A DNA stretch of 10,257 bases. Source: Spirochaetales bacterium. Its GTDB lineage: Bacteria > Spirochaetota > Spirochaetia > JABEVK01. Within the stretch, counting starts at the first letter, position 1. Each line of letters opens with the position of its first letter. The notes beneath the pieces are model-generated. The model saw only the letters and a list, made by a program, of their open reading frames with translations. It was not told the DNA's origin and did not search any database. The position numbers and the translations under genes are program-made. The DNA is taken from positions 1 through 10,257 of the forward strand of contig JABEVL010000015.1 in assembly GCA_013043995.1 (NCBI GenBank), given 5' to 3'. Positions 1 through 6,464 of this stretch are shown here, piece by piece.

Positions 1-551
1 AAGTTCACCCACTTGCCTAAAATTCCCGGGGCCTTCCGCAAGTCCATTATAAAGTCGTGCTGCTTAATGGCCCTGATGGTGACGGGTACTTCCAGGATAC
101 CTTGCGGTGTGATGTAGGATTTTTCAGAGTAGGAGGTATAATCGCCCCCCGAGCGCCACTGAACGTGAGGAGTCACGGTAAAATCGGTCCTGAGACCGGC
201 CTTGGCGAGGGCCGCAAACGTGGGTTCATCGACGCACCAATCGGCCGCCCGATGTGCGATCGGTCTTTGACCGGTCAGTCGCTCCACAGCTTCGGCTAAA
301 AAGGTGACTCGTTCTTCAAGGTTCGCCCCCGGCGTGGCCGTAGCGTCAACGAGGATGCCCACTTCAGCCTGGTCTTTCTCAACCACTTCGGCCAAGAAGG
401 CCGCAACTGCGGCATCCTGCAAGGATTCCCAGGTCGCCAAGTACACGGGTTTGATTCCGTGCCTTTGTACCAGGTGCTGTAGAGCGGTCAAGGAACCGGG
501 GCTCCAACCGCGAAAATCGATTGTCAGAACAAAAGGTGTTGCATTTTCCAT
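1..551 (-). CDS. NodB/polysaccharide-deacetylase-like protein, N-terminal part, probably non-catalytic
   Basis: The first 183 residues are in the window; the C-terminus lies beyond base 1. The ATG at 551 begins 4 bp after the ugd stop, so the gene is probably co-transcribed with ugd; its Shine-Dalgarno is weak (AGGG about 10 nt upstream). The fold assignment rests on a pattern shared with (beta/alpha)-barrel carbohydrate deacetylase relatives: an N-terminal strand with LTIDFRGW (8-16), a helix, VGILVDA (64-70) where such proteins have a histidine-rich IGAHLHP-type segment, LTGQRP then HRAADW (92-105), and TDFTVTPHVQW (122-132) followed by EVPVTI. D12 is kept, but the second acidic residue of the NodB motif is missing and both metal-binding histidine positions appear to be L67 and D69. 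Seen: these substitutions by eye. Inferred: a deacetylase-like scaffold that may bind glycan without hydrolysing it. Family-level call only; substrate unknown. Confidence 0.6.
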   Translation of the reverse strand, partial: MENATPFVLTIDFRGWSPGSLTALQHLVQRHGIKPVYLATWESLQDAAVAAFLAEVVEKDQAEVGILVDATATPGANLEERVTFLAEAVERLTGQRPIAHRAADWCVDEPTFAALAKAGLRTDFTVTPHVQWRSGGDYTSYSEKSYITPQGILEVPVTIRAIKQHDFIMDLRKAPGILGKWVN

Positions 552-555
552 GATT

Positions 556-1884
556 TCACTGCCCTACTCCAATAGCGTAATACTCAAAACCCAGTTCACG
601 AAGCAACTCCCTGCTGTACTGATTGCGTCCGTCAAAAACCACCTTGGTTTTGAGGTTCTTGGCAATTTCCCCAAAGTCGGGGCTCCTGAATTCCTTCCAC
701 TCCGTGACAAGGATCAGGGCATCCGCTCCTTGGACAGCCTCATACTTGCTGGCACAAAAAGAGATCCGTGGCTCGTTGGCAAAATGATGTTTGCGGGCCT
801 CGTCCATCGCTTTGGGGTCGTAGGCTCGCACCAGGGCGCCCCGATCCAAGAGTTCGTGAATCAACGTCAGGGCCGAGGCCTCTCTCAGGTCATCGGTCTC
901 GGGCTTGAACGCCAGGCCCCAAACCGCAAAAGTTTTTCCTTCCAAGGCTGCTCCAAAACGCCGTTCGATTTTGTGGCCCAGGACCCTTTTCTGGTCGAAA
1001 TTGATCGCCTCAACGGCCGTGAGCAGGCGTGGCGTGTAACCAAAGTCTTTGGCGGTTTTCTCCAAGGCACGAACGTCCTTGGGGAAACAACTTCCACCGT
1101 AGCCGCAGCCAGGATAAATAAAACTGTAGCCGATCCGCGAATCGGAGCCGATCCCGACACGGACCTTGTTCACGTCGGCGCCCACCCGTTCGCAGATGTT
1201 GGCAATTTCGTTCATAAAACTGATCTTGGTCGCCAGCATGGCATTGGCAGCGTACTTGGTCATTTCAGCACTTTTGACGTCCATCTCGACAAATCTGTCG
1301 TGACTGAAGGTGAACGGCTTGTACAACTCGCGCATAATCGCCAGGGGCCGAGGATCGTCAGCCCCGACAACCACGCGGTCGGGTTTCATAAAGTCATCGA
1401 TCGCCGCCCCTTCCTTGAGAAACTCGGGATTTGAAACGACCCAAAAATCGAGAGCAATCCCACGCCCAGCGAGCTGCTCTGCGATCGTGCGCCTCACCTT
1501 TTCAGCGGTTCCAACGGGGACTGTAGACTTGTCCACAACCACGAGAGGACGAGTCATCCACTGCCCGATTTCACGGGCGACCTGTAGAACGTACTGCAGA
1601 TCAGCGCTGCCGTCTTCTCCCATCGGCGTTCCTACGGCAATAAAGCAGACCTCGGACGCGGCGAGGGCCTCCTTGAGCGAGGTGGTAAACTTCAAAGTTT
1701 CTAAGCGAAAATTTTCAATCACCATGGCCTCGAGGCCAGGTTCATAAATAGGGAGCTTCCCTTTTTTCAGCCCGTCAATTTTTTGCGAATCAACGTCAAC
1801 GCAGGTTACCGTGTTCCCCATCTGGGCGAAACACGTTCCTGTCACCAAGCCCACGTAACCCGTACCTACCATTGTAATTTTCAA
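556..1884 (-). CDS. ugd: UDP-glucose 6-dehydrogenase
   Basis: A 442-residue, full-length member of the UDP-glucose/GDP-mannose dehydrogenase family. It oxidises UDP-glucose to UDP-glucuronate with two NAD+ in the cytoplasm, supplying acidic sugars for polysaccharides. Visible landmarks: the Rossmann motif GTGYVG (7-12), KSTVPVG (119-125), NPEFLKEG (152-159), the AEMTKYAAN helix with K210 and N214, and the catalytic loop GYGGSCFPKD with nucleophile C266 and D270. A C-terminal UDP-binding domain begins with WGLAFKPETDDLREAS (322-337). The start is TTG at 1884: AGGAG sits 7 nt upstream and the next in-frame ATG (residue 5) would cut into the first strand of the Rossmann fold. It has its own promoter and long leader (see 1885-2046) and is followed 4 bp later by the deacetylase-like gene. 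Confidence 0.96.
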   Translation of the reverse strand: MKITMVGTGYVGLVTGTCFAQMGNTVTCVDVDSQKIDGLKKGKLPIYEPGLEAMVIENFRLETLKFTTSLKEALAASEVCFIAVGTPMGEDGSADLQYVLQVAREIGQWMTRPLVVVDKSTVPVGTAEKVRRTIAEQLAGRGIALDFWVVSNPEFLKEGAAIDDFMKPDRVVVGADDPRPLAIMRELYKPFTFSHDRFVEMDVKSAEMTKYAANAMLATKISFMNEIANICERVGADVNKVRVGIGSDSRIGYSFIYPGCGYGGSCFPKDVRALEKTAKDFGYTPRLLTAVEAINFDQKRVLGHKIERRFGAALEGKTFAVWGLAFKPETDDLREASALTLIHELLDRGALVRAYDPKAMDEARKHHFANEPRISFCASKYEAVQGADALILVTEWKEFRSPDFGEIAKNLKTKVVFDGRNQYSRELLRELGFEYYAIGVGQ

Positions 1885-1891
1885 CGAACCG

Positions 1892-1896
1892 CTCCT
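1892..1896 (-). promoter_or_regulatory. Shine-Dalgarno AGGAG supporting the TTG start of ugd
   Basis: AGGAG on the minus strand lies 7 nt before the TTG at 1884. No better start/SD pair exists nearby, and the family's conserved N-terminal strand begins directly at this codon, so the rare start is well supported. Confidence 0.8.
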
Positions 1897-1901
1897 GATT
1901 C

Positions 1902-1926
1902 AGACTTAGGTTTTTTAATGAAGTCT
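1902..1926 (-). repeat. Inverted repeat AGACTT-N13-AAGTCT just upstream of the ugd ribosome-binding site
   Basis: Perfect 6-bp arms (1902-1907 and 1921-1926) flank a 13-nt A-rich loop in the transcript. The stem ends only 5 nt before the AGGAG, so if it forms it could affect ribosome access. The stem is short and the loop large, so its stability is doubtful. Confidence 0.35.
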
Positions 1927-1949
1927 CGTCATACACCCTGGCCACTCGA

Positions 1950-1973
1950 TTTTTGAAGGAGCTACTTCAAAAA
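1950..1973 (-). repeat. 24-bp dyad TTTTTGAAG-N6-CTTCAAAAA in the ugd leader
   Basis: Two perfect 9-bp arms flank GAGCTA, itself centred on AGCT, so 22 of 24 positions are symmetric. The T-tract is in the 5' arm on either strand, which does not fit a Rho-independent terminator. It could be a DNA operator or a leader-RNA hairpin; the sequence alone does not decide. Confidence 0.5.
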
Positions 1974-1991
1974 AGGTTGAAAAACAGGCCT

Positions 1992-2013
1992 GAGCACAAC
2001 CGACCCGGTGCTC
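1992..2013 (-). repeat. Hairpin GAGCAC-N10-GTGCTC at the predicted 5' end of the ugd transcript
   Basis: Perfect 6-bp arms enclose a 10-nt loop; an alternative fold uses ACCG/CGGT inside GAGC/GCTC. The element starts within 1-2 nt of the predicted transcription start (about 2011), so it would form a 5'-terminal stem-loop. A T5 run follows only after 7 unpaired bases, a poor match to a terminator. Possible roles are mRNA stabilisation or regulation. Confidence 0.45.
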
Positions 2014-2017
2014 ATCC

Positions 2018-2046
2018 ATTATATACCACAGAAGTCTGTGTGTCAT
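2018..2046 (-). promoter_or_regulatory. Sigma70-type promoter for ugd
   Basis: The -35 ATGACA (2041-2046; one mismatch to TTGACA), an exact 17-bp spacer, and -10 TATAAT (2018-2023; perfect) predict a start near 2011, giving a leader of about 127 nt before the ugd TTG. This is the strongest promoter-like sequence I found in the window. It suggests ugd and the following gene are transcribed independently of the galE operon, although read-through from galE is possible. Confidence 0.75.
2027..2040. promoter_or_regulatory. Palindrome CACAGA-N2-TCTGTG inside the ugd promoter spacer; operator candidate
   Basis: Perfect 6-bp arms separated by AG occupy 14 of the 17 spacer bases between -35 and -10. 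A protein bound here would directly block or remodel RNA polymerase binding. The regulator is unknown. Confidence 0.5.
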
Positions 2047-2082
2047 CGAAGATTAGACTAAGGAAAGCTTGAACCCCTGGGG

Positions 2083-3051
2083 CTAGTTGGGCTTGTACAC
2101 CTTCCAGGCGGTGCTCAACAGGGTTTCAGGGTCCGAATAACGGGGGATCCAACCCAAAGTTTTTTTAGCCAACGCGGCGTCTGCGACCACAACCGCCGGG
2201 TCACCGGCCCTTCGTCCTGTAATTTGCGCGGGAATCGCCCGACCCGTGACACGACGCGCGGCTTCAAGGATCTCCAGGACCGAGATACCAGTTTCAGAGC
2301 CCAGGTTCACCGTCAAGCTCTGCCTCGTTGAAGCAATTTTTTCCAGGGATAAAAGATGAGCCCGCGCCAGATCGGTCACGTGAACGTAGTCCCTCACCCC
2401 ACTGCCATCTTGGGTGGGAAAGTCATTGCCAAAAACAGACACCTGCGGGCTTAAGCCGGCGGCCACTTCCAAAACACGGGGAAGAAGGTTCTGCGGGTTG
2501 CGTTCCTTTCCCAAAATACGGCCTTCGGGATCGTAACCAGCGGCGTTGAAATAGCGCAAAACGGCGTACTTGATTCCCTTCAACCTGTCGTACCAGGCTA
2601 AGATTCTTTCAATTTCGAGCTTGGTAAAGCCGTAATAGCTTTGCGGATCGAGGGCATGTGCCTCGTCGACGGGCGTGTAACGAGGTTCCCCGTAAACTGC
2701 TGCAGTGGAGGAAAAGACAAGCTGTGAACATCCGGCGTTTGTCATGGCTTCCAGCAGGCTCAGGGTGCCCATCAGATTGTTCCGACTGTACTTTTCAGGG
2801 TTTTCCATCGATTCGCCCACAGCCTTGGCAGCAGCCAGGTGGATCACGGCGTCGGGTCGACGGACAAAAGCTTTTTCCAGACGCCTTCTGTCGTTGAGAT
2901 CCCCAACGTAGAGACGCATTCCCTTCTGAAGATTACTGCGCATTCCCGTCGAAAGGTTGTCAAAAACAGAAACCTCATGACCTGCATTTTGCAATTCTAA
3001 GGCAACGTGGCTACCGATGTAACCGGCTCCGCCTGCAACAAGAACGTGCAT
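2083..3051 (-). CDS. galE: UDP-glucose 4-epimerase
   Basis: A 322-residue extended short-chain dehydrogenase/reductase that interconverts UDP-glucose and UDP-galactose in the cytoplasm through tightly bound NAD. Landmarks: GGAGYIGS (7-14), D31 N32 at the end of beta-2, HLAAAKAVGES (71-81), FSSTAAVYG (113-121), the catalytic pair Y140 and K144 in YGFTK, RYFNAAG (166-172), and DGSGVRDYVHVTDLA (215-229). T116 aligns with the Ser of the E. coli Ser-Tyr-Lys set, a common substitution. Slightly shorter than the 338-residue E. coli enzyme but complete. The ATG at 3051 has an AGGGGG-type SD about 4 nt upstream and begins 8 bp after the barrel gene's stop, making galE the last gene of the permease operon. 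Related 4-epimerases acting on other UDP-sugars cannot be excluded. Confidence 0.93.
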   Translation of the reverse strand: MHVLVAGGAGYIGSHVALELQNAGHEVSVFDNLSTGMRSNLQKGMRLYVGDLNDRRRLEKAFVRRPDAVIHLAAAKAVGESMENPEKYSRNNLMGTLSLLEAMTNAGCSQLVFSSTAAVYGEPRYTPVDEAHALDPQSYYGFTKLEIERILAWYDRLKGIKYAVLRYFNAAGYDPEGRILGKERNPQNLLPRVLEVAAGLSPQVSVFGNDFPTQDGSGVRDYVHVTDLARAHLLSLEKIASTRQSLTVNLGSETGISVLEILEAARRVTGRAIPAQITGRRAGDPAVVVADAALAKKTLGWIPRYSDPETLLSTAWKVYKPN

Positions 3052-3059
3052 AGGGCCCC

Positions 3060-4409
3060 CTAAGAGTGTGTGAACTGGCTGGATAAGTTGAACGTGGCCT
3101 TAAACGTGAAAGAAAGGCGCCTGTATTCCGTCGTGTCAGGATTCTCAAGAACGTAGCGGCCGTTGTCCGGACCATAGATATAAACGCTGACCACCGAAAG
3201 GGCGACGTGCGGAATGGTCGTGTTCGTTATTCCAAGAATGACCTGGCCCGAACCATCCTTGAGGGCGTGCAACCACGAAAAAGAAGGTGACGTGCCCATA
3301 AAGTTAAAAGCATCCGACGTCATGGCTAGACCCACCGATTGATCGTTCCAACCGTAAAATTGCGTCGGGGTGACGGAAAAACTTTCAGAGGTTCCACGTC
3401 CAGAAAAAAAGTATTCGGCTTCGAGCTTCAGCCACTTGGTCGTCCCGTCCCCAAACTCATGGTAAAGCCCGGATACCGCCGAAGGAATCCAATCATCGGG
3501 GAGCCCTGCCTGGAAGGGCGCCTGTTCAACCACACCTTCCAGAAAAAGATCACTCCCGATGGCGCTGGTTTTCACGTATCCCTCGGCCTTGTAGCCAAGG
3601 TTGCGCTGATAAAAGCCCGAAACGCCCCAGTTCAGGGGGCCCAAGCTCGATTCAACCTTGGCCGCAGCAGCAACACTGCTGGCCGAGGCTGTATCTGAAG
3701 ACGCAACGTTGTAGAAACCATCGTTTTTAATGCCGATCGCGGTCACGTTGAGGCCCCACAGGTTGGTCGTCATTTTGACAGCCACACCATCGGCGATATC
3801 GTTGACGAAATTGCCCGGGTTGAAGATTCTGCCTTGCCCCCAAACCTCGGTCTGACGGCCCAAACGGAAAAAAACCTGGTTATAGAGCGTGTAATCCAGG
3901 AACATCTGTTGAATGATGACATTCGAAAACGACAGGTTGCCCTGGGCCGGTAAAAGATTCAGGTAGGGGTTGTAAGCACTCGTCGCATTCGGGTTGACGA
4001 TCGGCGACGGGTACTGGATGTCAAACTGAGCGTAGGCGCGGATCGTCGGATCGACCCTGACATCACTGCCGAAGGAAAAATCGATCGCGTTGTACGGCGT
4101 GCCTACGGGGTACTGGTAATACTTATCCCAACCCGTAACGTAATAACCGCTGGCGTTGACGTTTTCAAAGAAGGTCATCGTGTTGCCGTTGTAAAGGTTC
4201 GGGTTGATCCGCTGATTTGACGGCGCCGTCTTGTCGGGTGCGGGGTCCTGAAAAAGACCTTCAATCGATGAACTGGTACTTGCCGAAGAGGACCCGCCCG
4301 ACGGAGAAGTTCCCGAAGCGGAACCAGCGCCAGGAGTAGAAGCGGCACTCTGGCCAAAACTGGCAACGGCGGTTAAAAAGATCAAGAATGCAAGGAATAA
4401 TCTCGTCAT
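3060..4409 (-). CDS. Putative outer-membrane beta-barrel protein
   Basis: 449 residues. The N-terminus is a clear Sec signal peptide (MTRLFLAFLIFLTAVASFGQ, cleavage near 20-22), followed by a Ser/Gly/Thr-rich low-complexity linker (about 21-50) and then many short aromatic, alternating-hydrophobicity segments typical of beta-strands (for example 120-132, 166-184, 207-228, 320-335, 405-419, 430-443). The segment RLGRQTEVWGQG (182-193) followed by IFNPGN recalls the 'G-R-Q-x-x-x-WG' strand/turn of DUF1302-like barrels, though I cannot confirm membership. The C-terminus is FNLSSQFTHS, without the terminal Phe/Trp many barrels carry. Its ATG overlaps the LolA-like gene's stop by four bases (ATGA), indicating translational coupling; the SD is weak. 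Inferred: the outer-membrane end of the transport module. It has no recognisable enzymatic motif. Confidence 0.75.
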   Translation of the reverse strand: MTRLFLAFLIFLTAVASFGQSAASTPGAGSASGTSPSGGSSSASTSSSIEGLFQDPAPDKTAPSNQRINPNLYNGNTMTFFENVNASGYYVTGWDKYYQYPVGTPYNAIDFSFGSDVRVDPTIRAYAQFDIQYPSPIVNPNATSAYNPYLNLLPAQGNLSFSNVIIQQMFLDYTLYNQVFFRLGRQTEVWGQGRIFNPGNFVNDIADGVAVKMTTNLWGLNVTAIGIKNDGFYNVASSDTASASSVAAAAKVESSLGPLNWGVSGFYQRNLGYKAEGYVKTSAIGSDLFLEGVVEQAPFQAGLPDDWIPSAVSGLYHEFGDGTTKWLKLEAEYFFSGRGTSESFSVTPTQFYGWNDQSVGLAMTSDAFNFMGTSPSFSWLHALKDGSGQVILGITNTTIPHVALSVVSVYIYGPDNGRYVLENPDTTEYRRLSFTFKATFNLSSQFTHS

Positions 4410-5164
4410 GGAGCCATTTTCTCAAGGTAAGTTCGGGTAAAGACGATGTCCGGCAAGGGGGCAAGGCTGGGTTTGCTGATCGTAATCTGGGTCTTTTCAT
4501 GCTCGAAACGCCCATCGACCATCTTGCCCCGCAGCTCGTCGATAATCAGCATCTTGACGGGCACGTACCTGTTACCCACCCTTTGGTAGGTGGGAATCGC
4601 CGTGATGCGTAAAAGTTGCCCGGACAGGCTGTAATCTTTGGTCATGCGCACAAGATTATCCGGTGTTACCCAAAGTTTGGTACGGGGGAAGGTCACGTCG
4701 TCACGAATGGCTTCGAGCTCGTAGACTGTCGTATCGAAGACACCCAGTTTTTCTGGATACGACCGGACGATTCTGTAATCCTCAGCTAGGCTGGAACGTG
4801 TGAAGTCCGAGTTTCTGGCGTTGGAATTCTGAAAGCGGTCTTTGGCGCTCGTGACGGTGAAACGGTGGGCCACAGGGTCGTACAACCAGAGGTTGTTGCC
4901 GATCTTCAGGTAACCTTTTCCTTTATCCGAATCGGGTTTAAGCACGAGCATCAGGTACTCTGAATCCTTGTCCCTGCGAAAAAGGTCAACCCGGGTAAAG
5001 GACTGCCCTTCGTCGGGCTTGTCTTGGACGATGTCCACCTGTGCCGAGTAATCCGAATTCATAAAAGTAACCTGGGCGTCGATCTTGGCCAGGATGTTCT
5101 TGGAGTTCTGCGCAAAGAGGACTCCCGGTGCAAGAACCAAAAAAATCAAAAATGCTGTTTTCAT
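4406..5164 (-). CDS. LolA-like outer-membrane lipoprotein-sorting-type protein
   Basis: 252 residues with a signal peptide (MKTAFLIFLVLAPGVLFAQ) and no lipobox cysteine, so probably a soluble periplasmic protein. The body matches the LolA-like (COG2834-type) pattern: strands DLFRRDKD (61-68) and YLMLVLKP, then GKGYLKIGNNLWLYDP (82-97), a loop with NARNSDF (115-121) resembling the usual GSDF-type turn, SLAEDYRI, VYELEAIRDD, KLWVTPDNLVRMTKDYS, and a late EHEKTQITIS strand. The residue numbers given count from the upstream ATG at 5167; subtract one for the start used here. The start at 5164 is preferred because GAGGAG lies 6 nt before it, but only 3 nt before the ATG at 5167. The SD overlaps the stop of the preceding permease, and the gene's own stop overlaps the barrel start. 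Inferred role: carries a hydrophobic cargo between the permeases and the outer membrane. Confidence 0.85.
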   Translation of the reverse strand: MKTAFLIFLVLAPGVLFAQNSKNILAKIDAQVTFMNSDYSAQVDIVQDKPDEGQSFTRVDLFRRDKDSEYLMLVLKPDSDKGKGYLKIGNNLWLYDPVAHRFTVTSAKDRFQNSNARNSDFTRSSLAEDYRIVRSYPEKLGVFDTTVYELEAIRDDVTFPRTKLWVTPDNLVRMTKDYSLSGQLLRITAIPTYQRVGNRYVPVKMLIIDELRGKMVDGRFEHEKTQITISKPSLAPLPDIVFTRTYLEKMAP

Positions 5165-5170
5165 CATTCA

Positions 5171-5176
5171 CTCCTC
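5171..5176 (-). promoter_or_regulatory. Shine-Dalgarno GAGGAG deciding the LolA-like gene start
   Basis: GAGGAG is 6 nt from the second of two tandem ATGs (5164) and 3 nt from the first (5167). Its first bases are shared with the TGA of the upstream permease, tying translation of the two genes together. Confidence 0.7.
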
Positions 5177-6461
5177 AAGCGTCGTGGCGTAAAGCATCGA
5201 CAGGCTTTTGCATGGCGGCCTTCCCTGCTGGATAAAAAGAACCCAAGACACCCGTTAGTAACATTCCAGCCACAACGGCCAGAACATTTTGCCAAGGCCA
5301 GGCCCAGGCCAGGCTGCCGTTCACCAAAAACATATCGACGACGGCGTTCCCAGGAAAGTGTACTCCCCCCAGCCCCCAAAGGGCGACCGCTCCCAGCAGC
5401 ATGCCCACGAAAGCACTAAAAAGACCCAGAATGGCGCTTTCTGCCAGAAAAACCGCAACCAACGCCGTTCTAGACATCCCCATCGCGCGCATCGTGCCGA
5501 TTTCACGCGTTCTTTCAAAGATGATCATCTGGTACGTATTAAAAACACCAATCGTCACCACGAGGATAAAGACCAAAGACAAAAGCAGATTAACGATGCG
5601 TATCCCCCCCGTCAAATCGTTGATTTGTTTCAACCGAGAAGTCAGTGTCAGCACACCGTAGGTCGATTTGGTCAAATTGGCCTTGTTGGCGTAGGCATCC
5701 ATGGCATCTTTCGAGGGAAATAAAGGCAGGACAGGCACGTAACGGCTCAGGACACTCACCAGACGGCGGGCGCTTTCATCCTGGGACGAGTTGGGTCCCA
5801 GCGTGACCCCCAGTTCGGTCACGGCGTCTTTGGGGCGGCCAAGCGCCTCGTTGAGGGTTCGGTAGTCCATGTAGCAGGCAAAACCAAAAAAACTCGTGTC
5901 GGCAAAGATCCCGCGCACCAAGAGGTTGAGAGTGTTGCTGAAACCGTGGACCGTTTTGACCATAAGTAAAACCGAATCTCCCACCCGCACGTGCAGGCGG
6001 TGCGCCGTATCGTCAGAAATCCAGATATCCATACGGTTTTTGGAAGGAAGAGGCGTTCCCTGAACAAAGTCCATCCGGTTGAAATCGGCCTGCTCCACCT
6101 TGAAATCCATGCCGATAACCCGCCGTTGAATCAAGGAGGAGCCGTTGAAGAACAGTTGAGCGTCGGCGGCGTAGTACAAACTTCGCCTGTGGTAGTATTT
6201 GATGTCGATGCCCGACTCTTTATAGGCCTTTTCGATGGCTTTTTCGTTTTTGATGATGTGGTTGTCGGGATTATAGTAGCTTAAAACGTCCAGGTCACCC
6301 GAAAAATAGCGGGCGGCTTTTTCACGCACGGTCTGCGTCAAGGAGGCCGTCACACCAAACAGCACCGAGAAAACAACGGCACCCAAAACCAAGGCGGCAC
6401 CCAGCACGCGGTACCGTTGCCTCTGTCTAAAAAAGTTTCGCCAGGCGAGTTGAAGTATCAC
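5175..6461 (-). CDS. FtsX/MacB-type ABC transporter permease subunit (second of pair)
   Basis: 428 residues with the four-helix FtsX/LolC/MacB layout: a cytoplasmic amphipathic start (MILQLAWRNFFRQRQRYR), TM1 about 19-40, a large extracytoplasmic domain about 41-285, then TM2 about 289-313, the cytoplasmic coupling segment ERTREIGTMRAMG (316-328), TM3 about 337-362, and TM4 about 391-410 ending in FYPAGKAAMQKPVDALRHD, the usual 'PA-x-x-A-x-x-x-P-V-x-A-L-R' tail. The start is GTG at 6461 with GGGAG 6 nt upstream; it follows the first permease's stop by 3 bp. Such permeases work as mechanotransmission or lipoprotein-release components driven by a separate ATPase; none is encoded here. Likely a heterodimer partner of the upstream permease. 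Confidence 0.9.
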   Translation of the reverse strand: MILQLAWRNFFRQRQRYRVLGAALVLGAVVFSVLFGVTASLTQTVREKAARYFSGDLDVLSYYNPDNHIIKNEKAIEKAYKESGIDIKYYHRRSLYYAADAQLFFNGSSLIQRRVIGMDFKVEQADFNRMDFVQGTPLPSKNRMDIWISDDTAHRLHVRVGDSVLLMVKTVHGFSNTLNLLVRGIFADTSFFGFACYMDYRTLNEALGRPKDAVTELGVTLGPNSSQDESARRLVSVLSRYVPVLPLFPSKDAMDAYANKANLTKSTYGVLTLTSRLKQINDLTGGIRIVNLLLSLVFILVVTIGVFNTYQMIIFERTREIGTMRAMGMSRTALVAVFLAESAILGLFSAFVGMLLGAVALWGLGGVHFPGNAVVDMFLVNGSLAWAWPWQNVLAVVAGMLLTGVLGSFYPAGKAAMQKPVDALRHDA

Positions 6462-6464
6462 GCG

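Noticed and set aside
304..1434. Long plus-strand open frame of 376 codons opposite ugd.
   Set aside because: It lies antisense to a gene whose NAD-binding and catalytic motifs are all intact. Its product has no recognisable domain, and the open frame is explained by codon bias of ugd on the other strand.
1950..1973. 9-bp-arm inverted repeat considered as an intrinsic terminator.
   Set aside because: The T-run is in the 5' arm and the A-run in the 3' arm on both strands, the reverse of what termination needs.
1992..2013. Hairpin followed by T5 considered as a terminator for galE.
   Set aside because: Seven unpaired bases separate the stem from the T-run, and the stem is only 6 bp with a 10-nt loop. 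It sits downstream of the ugd promoter, so a leader element is more likely, though weak termination is not excluded.
2070..2085. CCCCAGGGG just after the galE stop, considered as a terminator stem.
   Set aside because: The arms are 4 bp with a one-base centre, which cannot form a hairpin loop, and no T-tract follows.
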